Source: a virus. From it: a stretch of DNA of 38,959 nucleotides. Both the position numbers and the translations under genes were made by a program. The DNA lies in IMG/VR virus record IMGVR_UViG_3300026097_000047, positions 1-38,959 of that record; one strand, given 5' to 3'. Below, one piece after another: positions 29,509-38,317 of this stretch; the stretch's first letter is position 1; every line of letters starts with the position of its first letter. A model generated the notes under the pieces. It saw only the letters and a list, made by a program, of their open reading frames with translations, searched no databases and was not told where the DNA came from.

Positions 29509-32500
29509 CCGTTTTCCCCTATAATAAGTAAGATTTTATCAGTTAAGTCCCCTACTTGTCCACCCTTAGCATAGGGGCGCACGAAAAGCTCCTCCTGCTC
29601 AGGCGTAGCAAAGATACTGCTGAAGTCGTAGAGGTACTCTAACTCCAGCGGGTCAGGCGTTTCGACGTCAACACGTTGCCCCTCCAAATCAGTCTGTGCT
29701 CGCAGGGTACGCGCAAAATCAGATACGTTACGGCGCTGCTGCTGTATTTGGATTTGCTGCTGTATTTGGATTTGCTGCTGTATTTGCTGCTCTTGCTGCT
29801 GCTGAATATCTAGTTGGTTTTGTGCGATCTCCGCCAAAACTTCTGCATAGGGGTCTGTCTCCGCCGTCTCGTCTACGGTCTCGTCGATTATAGTGTCTAC
29901 GTCGTCTACGGTCTCATCGACTACGTCGACTACGTCGTCTGCAGGTTGGTCAACTACTTCATCGACTACGTCGTCTACAGGCTGGTCAACTACCTCATCG
30001 ACTACATCGTCTGCAGGCTGGTCAACTACTTCATCGACTACGTCGTCTACAGGCTGGTCAACTACTTCATCGACTACGTCGTCTGCAGGCTGGTCAACTA
30101 CTTCATCGACTACGTCGTCTGCAGGCTGGTCAACTACTTCATCGACTACGTCGTCTGCAGGCTGGTCAACTACCTCATCGACTACGTCGTCTGCAGGCTG
30201 GTCAACTACCTCATCGACTACGTCGTCTACAGGCTGGTCAACTACCTCATCGACTACGTCGTCTACAGGCTGGTCAACTACTTCATCGACTACGTCGTCT
30301 ACGGTCTCGTCGGGTGTATATTCGGTTATGTAGTCGTCATACCAGTTCGTATTAGAATCTACGTCGTCTGCGGGTTCGTCAACTACCTCATCGACTACGT
30401 CGTCTGCGGGTTCGTCAACTACGTCGTCTGCGGGTTCGTCAACTACTTCATCGACTACGTCGTCTGCAGGTTGGTCAACTACCTCATCGACTTCATCGAC
30501 TTCATCGACTACGTCGTCTGCGGGTTCGTCAACTACCTCATCGACTACGTCGTCTGCAGGCTGGTCAACTACCTCATCGACTACGTCGTCTGCAGGCTGG
30601 TCAACTACCTCATCGACTACGTCGTCTGCAGGCTGGTCAACTACCTCATCGACTACGTCGTCTGCGGGTTGGTCAACTACCTCATCGACTACGTCGTCTG
30701 CAGGCTGGATTATGCGTTCGTCGTACGTGTCACCTGCGTCGTAATCGTATACTTTGCCATACGGAGTAGTAAGCGTGCCGTCGCCGTTGTCGCTCCACCC
30801 CTGCGTACTAATGAGAAGACGTTCTATGGGGTTTATGCCAATGGCGGTATCTACATACTGGCGAGCATCCCGCGAAACTTTGTCCACGTCTTGCTGTCTT
30901 ACAAACTGTGCTACCTCTTCGTCAGTTGGGTCATACCCCATGTCGGCAAACAGTTGGCGGGCTTCATCTTCAGTTACTTGGTTTACGTCAACAAACTGCG
31001 ACAGTTCGTCGAGAATGTCGTTTTCTGCGCCTTGCCGAGTAAACTGCTCGACTTGTTCATCGGTAGGGTCGAAGCCTTGAGCTTGGAACGCCTCACGTAC
31101 TTCCTGCTCGTTGGTAGCCAAGGAGTCAAACTGAGATACAAGATATTCTGTGGCTGCGCTCTTGTCCTCAACACGACCTGCACGCTCGAATATCTCTTCG
31201 TCGCTTAGTTCTAGCCCCTCTGCCTCTGCGTACGCGCGGACTTCGGTTGGGCTGATATAGCGAGATTCAACATAAGTATTGACGTAGGTAGTGACGTCTT
31301 CTCCGGCGCTGTTAAGCACCAAGTTTACGAGTTCTTTGTCAGTTGTAGCAAAGCCGGGGTACTTGGCGAGTTCGTTCATCACCTGCCCGGTGCTGTTGTA
31401 GCTATCGTCGACGGTGCTTAGTAGGTTATTGCGCAAGTTCTCATACGCCGGTCCTTCCGCAAACTCAGTGCCTTCTACAACGCCATCTAAGTAATCAGTC
31501 AAAGCCGTTACGGCTAGCCGGGCGCGCAGGAGTTCAAACCCCGGTTTTTTCGCCTCGTTAATAATCTCATTTGCACGGGGGTCAGTACGAATAATAAGGT
31601 CTGCCAATGTAGAGCCTGTGTATATACCTCCCGCAGTGCCTGCGCCAGCAATCGACCCGAGAGCTGCAGCCTGTGCGACAGTGCCGAGCACGTCGCGGTC
31701 AGGGTCAACTTGCTTCAACACCGTTTCAACAAAGAGTGTGGGTAGACCTTCCTCGATAGACTCCTGTACACCTTCATTCCAAGACACCCGCGCACCGGTG
31801 CTAATCTTTTCTGTGAGCCAGTCGAACGCTTCCGCGGTTGTACCCGCCGAGTCTTTGCCCAAGAACACTTTTTCAAAGTCGTTACCGCCTATGCCGAAGC
31901 TAGCGAGGGTAGTAGCTGCGCTTATGAGGCCCGCGGACTGTGCTAGCTCCATGGCGGCTGCTTTAGCCTCTTCCTCCGACATACCTGCAGCAAGATAAGT
32001 GGCCAGACCCTCGTTGTACGCACTGTCTGCCGCACCGCCGAAAGACTCGGCAAGGTCGAGCGCAGACGAGGTACCGATGCCGACACGCTGTGCGGCTCGA
32101 TCCGACAGTTCTTTACCCATGGCACGGAAGATTCCTTTGGCGCCGACCATGGTGCCCTTAGAGGCAAGAAGCCACGGCAGTTCTTGGATAATCTCCGCCC
32201 CAATAAGTTCGGCGACAAACTGCTCAGGAGCTTCTTGGAACGCGCCCCAAATACTGCCTAGTTTTTCCCACCCTTCGCCTTCCGCGAGCTTCGCGTCAAT
32301 CCGGTCGAGCGCCTCCGCCCATTCTTCAGTCTGTAGCCCCGCACCGAAGTCGATAACGTCGTCAGCAAACTGGCCGACGGGGTTGGAGTTTGGGTCAAAC
32401 CCAAGCGTAATATCCACGAACGCGGTCATGGTGCCGAGCAGTTCACCACCCGCTTTTGCTATTAGCCCGCCGTAGTCTCTAGCGTTATCAACGCCCACCA

Positions 32501-34817
32501 ACGTATCAATAAGCTCAGTTCCGGTTTCTGCCCCTATGCGTTTTGCCGCATCAAAATAACCGGCTTCATCCCACTTGTTGAGAAAATCAACAACATCCTG
32601 ACCAACCCGCGATGCAAGAACAGCTTGGCCCGCCTCGTTTAAACCCGCACCGATCTGTGCCCACGTCCCAGCGTCGGATTCTCTGAGGTCGTCATACGTC
32701 GGGAGTGGTGTAATTTCGATCTGCAGATTGTCTGACAGGCGTTCACCGGTAAGGGCGCTCACCTCCACATATTCGCCGCTATTCAGCCCACCTTCAACAG
32801 GTACGCGTTTGACCAAAGTGTTGAACTGGGGACTCCAATACGGGGTCTCGTAAGTTACCTTGCCCCACTCCAAAAGCCCATCTTGCCGAACCCTTAAACC
32901 CGCTTCGCCCAGAGCAATTTCTTCGTCAGTAACATCTGCCCGCGAAGTGTTTACCAAGTCGTTTTGTGCCTGTCCGGTATACGTTCTTTCTAGTGCGTCG
33001 ATGTCAGACTGGATTAGCGGCTCGCCTTCGATAAAATCTGTCACCCCCGCACGGTTGAGGAGGTCAGCGATTGGCGCGTCGATAGTAGGCGCCACGCCTG
33101 ACTCAAACGCCCTCTTGATAGAGTTGACCGTACTAAGATTAAGCACGGGCGCCCCAACGCCACTAGCCACAAAGTCTTCCGCAATCTCAGCAAGCCCAGT
33201 ATTACGTAGTGCGGTTATATCTCCTCCGGCGCTATCCTCCACCAAATCAACGAGGACCTGACGCTGTACATCATTCAGCTGTGTTAAATCTACCCCAAGA
33301 TATTCTGCGGCGCTGTTTAGTACACCTTGAAACTTCGCACTGTACTCTTCGTTGTACGCCGCTTGGTTGGTAGGCAAGCCCTGCGCTTTGCCTTCAGTCA
33401 GCCAGTGGAAGTACGCATCTTCGTCTGCGTCGAGTCCCGCAATGCGACGGTATTCTGCCTCGTTGAAGTTCGGGTCCATAAACTGCACAAAAGATTTGTC
33501 CAGCTCATTATAGAGGGGCGTCAGCTCCTCGTCAGCTAGCTCGACGGCGGTGGTCAGGTCTGCTTGCAGGACCGTAAATTCGGATTGCGCCTTGTTATAG
33601 TCTGCCTCCAACTTTGGCAGCTCCGCATCAATACGCTCTAGCTCCGCACGGAGGGCGGGGTACTCTTCGTTAAACGGTTTGGATACCGCGTTGTACGCAG
33701 CTACAGCCTTTTCCAACGCTATCGCGTTTTCTTCTGACTCGTTGGCTTCGAAGTTCTGCAGGGCGAGGTCGTACGCGGCTTCGAGTTTGGTTAACCGCTC
33801 TCCCGTGGCGTTTATTTGCCCAGCAATTTCGTTACGCCGCGCAAGGCGCCCGTTGTACGCTTGGACCTTGTCTTCTAGTTCTCTGGCTTTTGCTTCTACC
33901 CGTTGGTAGTCGCCAGTCAACTTGTCCATAGTTTGGGTGACAGCCACACCCGCGGCAGTGGTGTTGAACCAGTCTTTAAATTCTGTGTTGGCGTAGTTGT
34001 TTAGGCTTTCCGCAAGCGCTCCCTCGATGTCACCTCCACCGAATGCCGCTGAGGCTGTACGCTGCACGGCTGAAGTAATCGCCGCAATCTCCCCATCAGC
34101 AAAGTCGGTAGCATCGCCAACAAAGTCTTTAACTACCTTGGTTACAGATTCGGCTTTTAGCGCGGCATTGAGAACAGACTCTGGAGTGACATCTTGCCCA
34201 GATAAAGTACGCGCGATAGAAGAAGTAATGACATTCTTGGCGACATCGGGTAGGGCATCGAACATGCCACTTGTTTGCTCGTCAATGTAGCCATTTATTG
34301 CGGGTAGCGCCGCACTAATACCACCAGTAACGAAGGCTTGCACGGGGTCCTGCCCGTAAACAATAGCGCGCGCCGCGGCACCAGACCCAGTACCGACCGC
34401 CGTGGCAATAACCGCATTCCCAGTAGCCTCAAGTGCGAAGTCACCAGCAAGCTCACCAGCAACATCGCCTACACCCTGCGCCACATAAGAAACAGCGGCG
34501 GCTTTGAGGGCGTCTCCGAGGTCGCCACCTTGAGCTAATGTGCCTGCCCCTTCAATCAGAGGCACAGCCCATGTTTGCCCAGTAGCTATCGCAGCTATTT
34601 TTAGTACCGCTTGCCCTATCTCAGACTCGAATACGTCAACGACAAGGTCACCGACAGGCTTTACGATCTCTTCGTATACCCAATCAGCCGCACCGGTGGT
34701 GTGCGAGAGGACAGCTGCACCAGTACCAATGACGACAGCGGCGCCAACCGCGGCGCCCACGCCTACGGCGGCTGCTCCTGCTCCGACCCCTATAGCTACG
34801 GGTATAAGTACTGGCAT
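29505..34817 (-). CDS. Giant virion protein with acidic 12-residue repeats (1770 aa)
   Basis: A 1770-residue protein. The N terminus (about 3-40) is Ala/Gly/Val-rich and membrane-like. Residues about 290-440 form a coiled coil (many E/A/L/K heptads). Around 460-500 is a segment F-H-W-L-T-E-G-K-A-Q-G-L. Hydrophobic Gly/Ala helices lie near 1040-1140. Then come three degenerate repeats with G-(Y/F/L)-x-(P/L)-(T/S)-D-E-(E/Q). Residues about 1367-1645 are acidic 12-mers (D-D-V-V-D-E-V-V-D-Q-P-A). A Gln-rich helix and a C-terminal Y-A-K-G-G-Q-V follow. It is likely an internal/ejected virion or tape-measure-like protein; this is inferred from size, composition and operon place. Confidence 0.65.
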   Translation of the reverse strand: MPVLIPVAIGVGAGAAAVGVGAAVGAAVVIGTGAAVLSHTTGAADWVYEEIVKPVGDLVVDVFESEIGQAVLKIAAIATGQTWAVPLIEGAGTLAQGGDLGDALKAAAVSYVAQGVGDVAGELAGDFALEATGNAVIATAVGTGSGAAARAIVYGQDPVQAFVTGGISAALPAINGYIDEQTSGMFDALPDVAKNVITSSIARTLSGQDVTPESVLNAALKAESVTKVVKDFVGDATDFADGEIAAITSAVQRTASAAFGGGDIEGALAESLNNYANTEFKDWFNTTAAGVAVTQTMDKLTGDYQRVEAKARELEDKVQAYNGRLARRNEIAGQINATGERLTKLEAAYDLALQNFEANESEENAIALEKAVAAYNAVSKPFNEEYPALRAELERIDAELPKLEADYNKAQSEFTVLQADLTTAVELADEELTPLYNELDKSFVQFMDPNFNEAEYRRIAGLDADEDAYFHWLTEGKAQGLPTNQAAYNEEYSAKFQGVLNSAAEYLGVDLTQLNDVQRQVLVDLVEDSAGGDITALRNTGLAEIAEDFVASGVGAPVLNLSTVNSIKRAFESGVAPTIDAPIADLLNRAGVTDFIEGEPLIQSDIDALERTYTGQAQNDLVNTSRADVTDEEIALGEAGLRVRQDGLLEWGKVTYETPYWSPQFNTLVKRVPVEGGLNSGEYVEVSALTGERLSDNLQIEITPLPTYDDLRESDAGTWAQIGAGLNEAGQAVLASRVGQDVVDFLNKWDEAGYFDAAKRIGAETGTELIDTLVGVDNARDYGGLIAKAGGELLGTMTAFVDITLGFDPNSNPVGQFADDVIDFGAGLQTEEWAEALDRIDAKLAEGEGWEKLGSIWGAFQEAPEQFVAELIGAEIIQELPWLLASKGTMVGAKGIFRAMGKELSDRAAQRVGIGTSSALDLAESFGGAADSAYNEGLATYLAAGMSEEEAKAAAMELAQSAGLISAATTLASFGIGGNDFEKVFLGKDSAGTTAEAFDWLTEKISTGARVSWNEGVQESIEEGLPTLFVETVLKQVDPDRDVLGTVAQAAALGSIAGAGTAGGIYTGSTLADLIIRTDPRANEIINEAKKPGFELLRARLAVTALTDYLDGVVEGTEFAEGPAYENLRNNLLSTVDDSYNSTGQVMNELAKYPGFATTDKELVNLVLNSAGEDVTTYVNTYVESRYISPTEVRAYAEAEGLELSDEEIFERAGRVEDKSAATEYLVSQFDSLATNEQEVREAFQAQGFDPTDEQVEQFTRQGAENDILDELSQFVDVNQVTEDEARQLFADMGYDPTDEEVAQFVRQQDVDKVSRDARQYVDTAIGINPIERLLISTQGWSDNGDGTLTTPYGKVYDYDAGDTYDERIIQPADDVVDEVVDQPADDVVDEVVDQPADDVVDEVVDQPADDVVDEVVDQPADDVVDEVVDEPADDVVDEVDEVDEVVDQPADDVVDEVVDEPADDVVDEPADDVVDEVVDEPADDVDSNTNWYDDYITEYTPDETVDDVVDEVVDQPVDDVVDEVVDQPVDDVVDEVVDQPADDVVDEVVDQPADDVVDEVVDQPADDVVDEVVDQPADDVVDEVVDQPVDDVVDEVVDQPADDVVDEVVDQPVDDVVDEVVDQPADDVVDVVDETVDDVDTIIDETVDETAETDPYAEVLAEIAQNQLDIQQQQEQQIQQQIQIQQQIQIQQQRRNVSDFARTLRAQTDLEGQRVDVETPDPLELEYLYDFSSIFATPEQEELFVRPYAKGGQVGDLTDKILLIIGENG
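29743..29804 (-). repeat. Short Gln/Ile-coding tandem repeat
   Basis: About three copies of an 18-base unit (CTGCTGTATTTGGATTTG on the + strand), followed by CTGCTG-rich sequence. On the coding strand it gives Q-I-Q-I-Q-Q and a Gln run near the end of the giant protein. Slippage-prone; probably a flexible helix. Confidence 0.75.
29884..30717 (-). repeat. 36-bp minisatellite coding acidic 12-residue repeats
   Basis: Around twenty 36-base units code D-D-V-V-D-E-V-V-D-(Q/E)-P-(A/V). They fall in two blocks (about 29884-30311 and 30361-30717) split by a unique segment coding N-T-N-W-Y-D-D-Y. Units in the block nearer the C terminus are almost identical in DNA, suggesting recent expansion or gene conversion; the other block has more Glu/Gln changes and a shortened unit. 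The opposite strand is also open for 464 codons, only because of the period-12 codon pattern. Confidence 0.9.
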
Positions 34818-35291
34818 TTAGAGCCTCCAGAACTCGTCTAGCGAGTCTTTACCAATTTTAATGAACGCTCGGTATCCACCGGTATCTAACCGTACCACAT
34901 CTATTTCGGTATCAGTATCCTTTGTTTTGTTATACCAAAACTGAAACGCTGACAAATACTCTTCTGCGTTGAAGTCTGTACGATAAAATTCGACTTTTTT
35001 CTTCTGTAAGTAGGCTAGGTACTTCAGACCGTTGCGTACAAAATTTTGCGCCGTGTCGAGGTTAAGCGCCCGCCCCTCCATCACATTCTTGTACTTGCCT
35101 TTGCCGCGGTGCCCTATGAACACCGTATTGCCAATCTGCACTTGGTCAGTGTTAGGCAGAGACAACTCACCCGCAAGCGCCGCGATTACCTTACCCACAG
35201 GCTGGTCTGTGTTGTTTAGCTCCGCCGCTGCGGTCATAATGATTTCAGGAGCCGGTAGGGGCGTCTGTTTGCTGTCTACAACGGTAACCAT
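34818..35291 (-). CDS. Unknown protein (157 aa) downstream of the ACP gene
   Basis: A 157-residue protein of mixed alpha/beta character. It contains G-N-T-V-F-I-G-H-R-G-K-G, L-N-L-D-T-A-Q-N-F-V-R-N-G-L-K-Y and, near the end, G-G-Y-R-A-F-I-K-I-G-K-D-S-L. The fold cannot be named; some residues recall GNAT-like acyltransferases, which would fit an acyl carrier neighbour, but I see no clear acetyl-CoA site. ATG overlaps the ACP gene stop (TAATG), so the two are probably co-translated. It lies between the ACP and a giant virion protein. Confidence 0.6.
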   Translation of the reverse strand: MVTVVDSKQTPLPAPEIIMTAAAELNNTDQPVGKVIAALAGELSLPNTDQVQIGNTVFIGHRGKGKYKNVMEGRALNLDTAQNFVRNGLKYLAYLQKKKVEFYRTDFNAEEYLSAFQFWYNKTKDTDTEIDVVRLDTGGYRAFIKIGKDSLDEFWRL

Positions 35292-35572
35292 TATGCGGCC
35301 TCCATAACTTCTTCTATTGACTGCACGTCTTTTGTCTTGTGCTGGTTGACGTAGTCTCGCACCGTACCGACCGTGAACTTGTTCACGTTATCGAACTCCA
35401 AATCGTTCGGGATGCCGTACGCATCGGTCAAAACCGCAAGCACCATAATCATGTCTAGGCTGTCTATGCCGAGGTCTACCGGCTCTTCATCGTAGCTTGT
35501 TGCGTCTTTGGCGTTGTCTCCACGAGACACAGCAGCTTTCGCTGCGGCATTAAATACATCTAAAAAGTTCAT
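35291..35572 (-). CDS. Acyl carrier protein-like protein
   Basis: A 93-residue protein with the acyl carrier signature D-L-G-I-D-S38-L-D-M, where Ser38 is the expected 4'-phosphopantetheine attachment site. It is followed by helix II (I-M-V-L-A-V-L-T-D-A-Y-G-I) and F-T-V-G-T-V-R-D-Y-V, matching helix IV of ACPs. Length and acidity fit the family. No fatty-acid or polyketide enzyme is nearby; the neighbours are virion genes. It would need the host's phosphopantetheinyl transferase. Possible roles are lipid or virion-protein acylation or diversion of host fatty-acid synthesis; none is shown. GGGGGAGAGACT lies before the ATG. Confidence 0.8.
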   Translation of the reverse strand: MNFLDVFNAAAKAAVSRGDNAKDATSYDEEPVDLGIDSLDMIMVLAVLTDAYGIPNDLEFDNVNKFTVGTVRDYVNQHKTKDVQSIEEVMEAA

Positions 35573-35583
35573 AGTCTCTCCCC

Positions 35584-36207
35584 CTACAAGTTGCTGACAA
35601 ACGATACAGCCACAATGGTCGAGGGTATACCGGGGTGCAAGCTAGTAGCTGCTTCAGTGTAGAGCGACAGGGTAGTGTCAGAAGTCGCCCAGTACATCTC
35701 AATGTAATCGTTTGCCAGTAGGTCGATAGAGAAGTTCCAGTACAGTGCACGGGTAGCGTTACCTTTCACCGTCTGCACCTGCCCGCCGTACGGCACGTCG
35801 GTGCCACTCTTGTTGATCCACGTTGTTACGGTGACGTCCGACGAATTTGTATGCGCAGTCTGCATAGTGACTTGGAAGTTGTAGACCCCGTCTGCCGACA
35901 CAGTAATCCGCGTGTCATCTGCACCGGCAATCGAAACACCGTTACCGATATAGGTGTTCTCGAACTCTACTGGATAGCCAGTATCCACTGCTGCTGCTGT
36001 CTGATTAGCGGTGCTGTAGAATAAGCCACGAGGCATGTATAGAAACTTGCCGCCGTCGTCGGTACTCAATAGCGCGCCTAGAGTAGACGTAAGCCGGTTG
36101 AAGAACAGCCGAAAGACGTTGTCCTTCTGGTCCATATACGGGCGGTTGTAGTCCGCCGTGGGTAGCGGAATCGCTGGTGGCTCTGGACGATCTATCTGGT
36201 TAGCCAT
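35584..36207 (-). CDS. Virion protein with jelly-roll-like (C1q/TNF-like) domain
   Basis: A 207-residue protein. The N-terminal 50 residues (P-Y-M-D-Q-K-D-N-V-F-R-L-F-F-N-R-L) look like an attachment helix. The rest is beta-rich, with T-V-S-A-D-G-V-Y-N-F-Q-V-T-M-Q and N-D-Y-I-E-M-Y-W-A-T-S-D spacing typical of C1q/TNF-like jelly rolls found in phage receptor-binding or head decoration proteins. This is a judgement from strand pattern, not proof. The start overlaps the previous gene's stop (TAATG). Confidence 0.6.
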   Translation of the reverse strand: MANQIDRPEPPAIPLPTADYNRPYMDQKDNVFRLFFNRLTSTLGALLSTDDGGKFLYMPRGLFYSTANQTAAAVDTGYPVEFENTYIGNGVSIAGADDTRITVSADGVYNFQVTMQTAHTNSSDVTVTTWINKSGTDVPYGGQVQTVKGNATRALYWNFSIDLLANDYIEMYWATSDTTLSLYTEAATSLHPGIPSTIVAVSFVSNL

Positions 36208-38087
36208 TACCGCCTCCCGTCAGGGCGGATGTCTATTCTCGGTGTGCCCAACTGCCACTGCACCCCTAGTGCGTTGGACTCGATCTTTACTGCCAGCTGC
36301 CGCCCCCGCACGCGGGTGTTTATCTGCCCAGTGTACTGCTCAATAGGCAAAGTGGCCGTGCGAGTCACCGCTGCGTTGTTTACGCCGCCTTCTGACGTAG
36401 GGCTATTGTATCCAGAACCGGAGTTAGCCAGCGGCAAGAGAGTCATAGTAGCTGCAGGGGCGTCAGAAGTAGACCCCGTGAATGTCATATCCGGCAGCAC
36501 CCGCCAGATAAACGAGAACCTGTCGCCGCTATCAATGTCAAACTGCGTAGATGTGATGTACGCGTCTATAGGCACGGGGGTAGCAGTTTCGGCGTCGTCT
36601 AGCCCAACTTCATGGGACACCAAGTTATTGCTGTATGTGGCAGCTACCGGGCTAGAGACTAAATCTGAATCCAGCCATGCAGTGCGGCCCATAGTGCCGT
36701 AGTACCAGATGTTCTGTACATAGTTATACACAACGTACCGGTCGATTGTAGTGGAGTCAGCGGAACAGTAGAACCACCATACCTCGTTATACTGTTCGTT
36801 AGTGCCCGCGTGCACCTGTTGGTACTGCTGCTCGTTAAAGTCGTTGAACACATAACGCTTTACCGCGCATGGGAGTGGCTGTATGCGACCGTCATATATA
36901 TAAAACTTACCAAGCCCCATCCAGAACGATATGCCCGCCGCGTACGCGGTAGCATTTTGCGATGCGATAGAGATATTGGCACCCAGAAGTTGCGTGGTCC
37001 ATACACCACCACCCGCGCCGACATATTGCATAGAGTAGACCGCAGTGTCAGTCCAAACTAGAATTTCCTGCCGCGACTGCAGCGCCGTAACGATTTCGCT
37101 ACCCTTAGAAAGCCGGATGCTGCCAGATTGGTTTGTTGCTGAAGGCGTCCAATTCGTCACATCTTCTTGGTCAGACCAACGTACCAGTAGTGGGTCTTGT
37201 GTAGAACCACCAAGTTCGTTCGCCCCAAAGCAGAACACAAACCGGCTGACGTCTGATACAAGCACATAGTTCTGTACTGTGGGTACGTTAGACGCGCCCC
37301 CCAGCGAGGAAACAAGTACAGCACGGTTGCCTGTACCCGCAGAAGTATCCCAATAGTAGAGCGCGCCCCCACGAGGGCCGAATACAAGGTCCTCACCAAA
37401 ATTACCCTGACTCCACAGGCGTATGGCCTCTAAGTCCGTGGCGTCAGACCCTCCGAAACCCCATGCACCCGTACTCCAAGTAGATGCACCCCACCCACTT
37501 ATAGGTTCAGCGAACTCTGGTCCCGGACTAATCTGATACGCACCTACCGTAGACGCGCCGCCGCCCCCCGTGTCAGAAGCGTTCGCAGTGGCAGTGGCAG
37601 TTATTGTGAATGTGTCTGCGGTAGGTACAGTTACGACTTGGTACTCTTGGTTTAGCACATCGGCGGTAATGTTACCCCCGAGAGAGACCGCACCACTGAA
37701 CGTAACGAAGTCTCCTACATCGGCACCATGCGCGGTATCTGATACTGTGATCGTGGCACTGCCGTCCGTCGCGGAAAAGGTCACATCCCCTGCAGCGGTA
37801 GTCACACGGAGCGGCGTGATGTCGTAATACGCGCCACCTCTATCTATGTAGTATTTGAGGTTTGTGCCTACTGACGTGTACGTCTCTTGGTCTAGCCCTA
37901 CCCATGCCGATAGCGCGCGACATACCCCTTGAAACGTACGGTTTGAAACCCGCGCCCAACCACCAATTTTCTCGGGTAACCCGTCCCGGAACCGAACTTT
38001 GTCCATGTCATACCACCCGCCTTCCGCGGTGTAGGACGTAACTTCTCGGTTGATACCCGGTTTGAATTTTAGCTGCTGGAGAGGCAT
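36207..38087 (-). CDS. Virion connector/stabilisation protein, P22 gp10-like type (626 aa)
   Basis: A 626-residue beta-rich protein. The start L-K-F-K-P-G-I-N-R-E-V-T-S-Y and G-G-W-Y-D-M-D-K-V-R-F-R-D-G-L-P-E-K are typical of a widespread podovirus-like virion family related in pattern to P22 gp10 (tail stabilisation/hub). An insertion of about 90 residues (approx. 95-185) carries Gly/Thr/Ala-rich repeats such as G-D-F-V-T-F-S-G-A, an Ig-like or carbohydrate-contact decoration. The rest has W-x-D-x-A-V-Y-S and W-W-F-Y patterns. It probably forms part of the tail-head junction. Confidence 0.65.
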   Translation of the reverse strand: MPLQQLKFKPGINREVTSYTAEGGWYDMDKVRFRDGLPEKIGGWARVSNRTFQGVCRALSAWVGLDQETYTSVGTNLKYYIDRGGAYYDITPLRVTTAAGDVTFSATDGSATITVSDTAHGADVGDFVTFSGAVSLGGNITADVLNQEYQVVTVPTADTFTITATATANASDTGGGGASTVGAYQISPGPEFAEPISGWGASTWSTGAWGFGGSDATDLEAIRLWSQGNFGEDLVFGPRGGALYYWDTSAGTGNRAVLVSSLGGASNVPTVQNYVLVSDVSRFVFCFGANELGGSTQDPLLVRWSDQEDVTNWTPSATNQSGSIRLSKGSEIVTALQSRQEILVWTDTAVYSMQYVGAGGGVWTTQLLGANISIASQNATAYAAGISFWMGLGKFYIYDGRIQPLPCAVKRYVFNDFNEQQYQQVHAGTNEQYNEVWWFYCSADSTTIDRYVVYNYVQNIWYYGTMGRTAWLDSDLVSSPVAATYSNNLVSHEVGLDDAETATPVPIDAYITSTQFDIDSGDRFSFIWRVLPDMTFTGSTSDAPAATMTLLPLANSGSGYNSPTSEGGVNNAAVTRTATLPIEQYTGQINTRVRGRQLAVKIESNALGVQWQLGTPRIDIRPDGRR

Positions 38088-38096
38088 GGTCGTATC

Positions 38097-38306
38097 CTAC
38101 ATGGAGGCGCCGGAAAGCGGCACTGAAGTGACCGAAATTTGTACACTCTGCTTTAGCTCAAGCGCAGCGCCGCAATCCGTGCACGTGTCAGCCGCAATCT
38201 CGCCTTCGTCTAAGTCATACCCACAGTTTTGACACACGACCTCAACGGTATGTGCACTGCGAATGATGCCAGTACCTAGTGTTTCGGCGTCGAAGGTCTG
38301 TTTCAT
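38097..38306 (-). CDS. Small zinc-ribbon protein (69 aa)
   Basis: A 69-residue protein with two C-x-x-C pairs (C-Q-N-C-G and C-T-D-C-G) 13 residues apart, a classic zinc ribbon. The N terminus has T-G-I-I-R-S-A-H-T-V-E-V-V. A hydrophilic tail follows. Zinc ribbons of this size in virion blocks may bind nucleic acid or serve as assembly adaptors; no partner is evident. GAGGTAAGAT precedes ATG 38306. Confidence 0.7.
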   Translation of the reverse strand: MKQTFDAETLGTGIIRSAHTVEVVCQNCGYDLDEGEIAADTCTDCGAALELKQSVQISVTSVPLSGASM

Positions 38307-38317
38307 ATCTTACCTCA

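Noticed and set aside
29893-30333. + strand Ser/Thr-rich frame within the minisatellite
   Set aside because: Another frame of the same repeat; no start context and only repeat composition.
29814-31208. Long + strand open frame (464 codons) across the repeat
   Set aside because: It is the antisense shadow of the 36-bp repeat; composition is repeated V-N-Y-x-I-D-Y and it lies over a real leftward gene.
36799-36815. Half of the GTTAGTG dyad in the leftward arm
   Set aside because: Only GTTAGTG is present; the right arm is not CACTAAC, so it is not counted as a copy.
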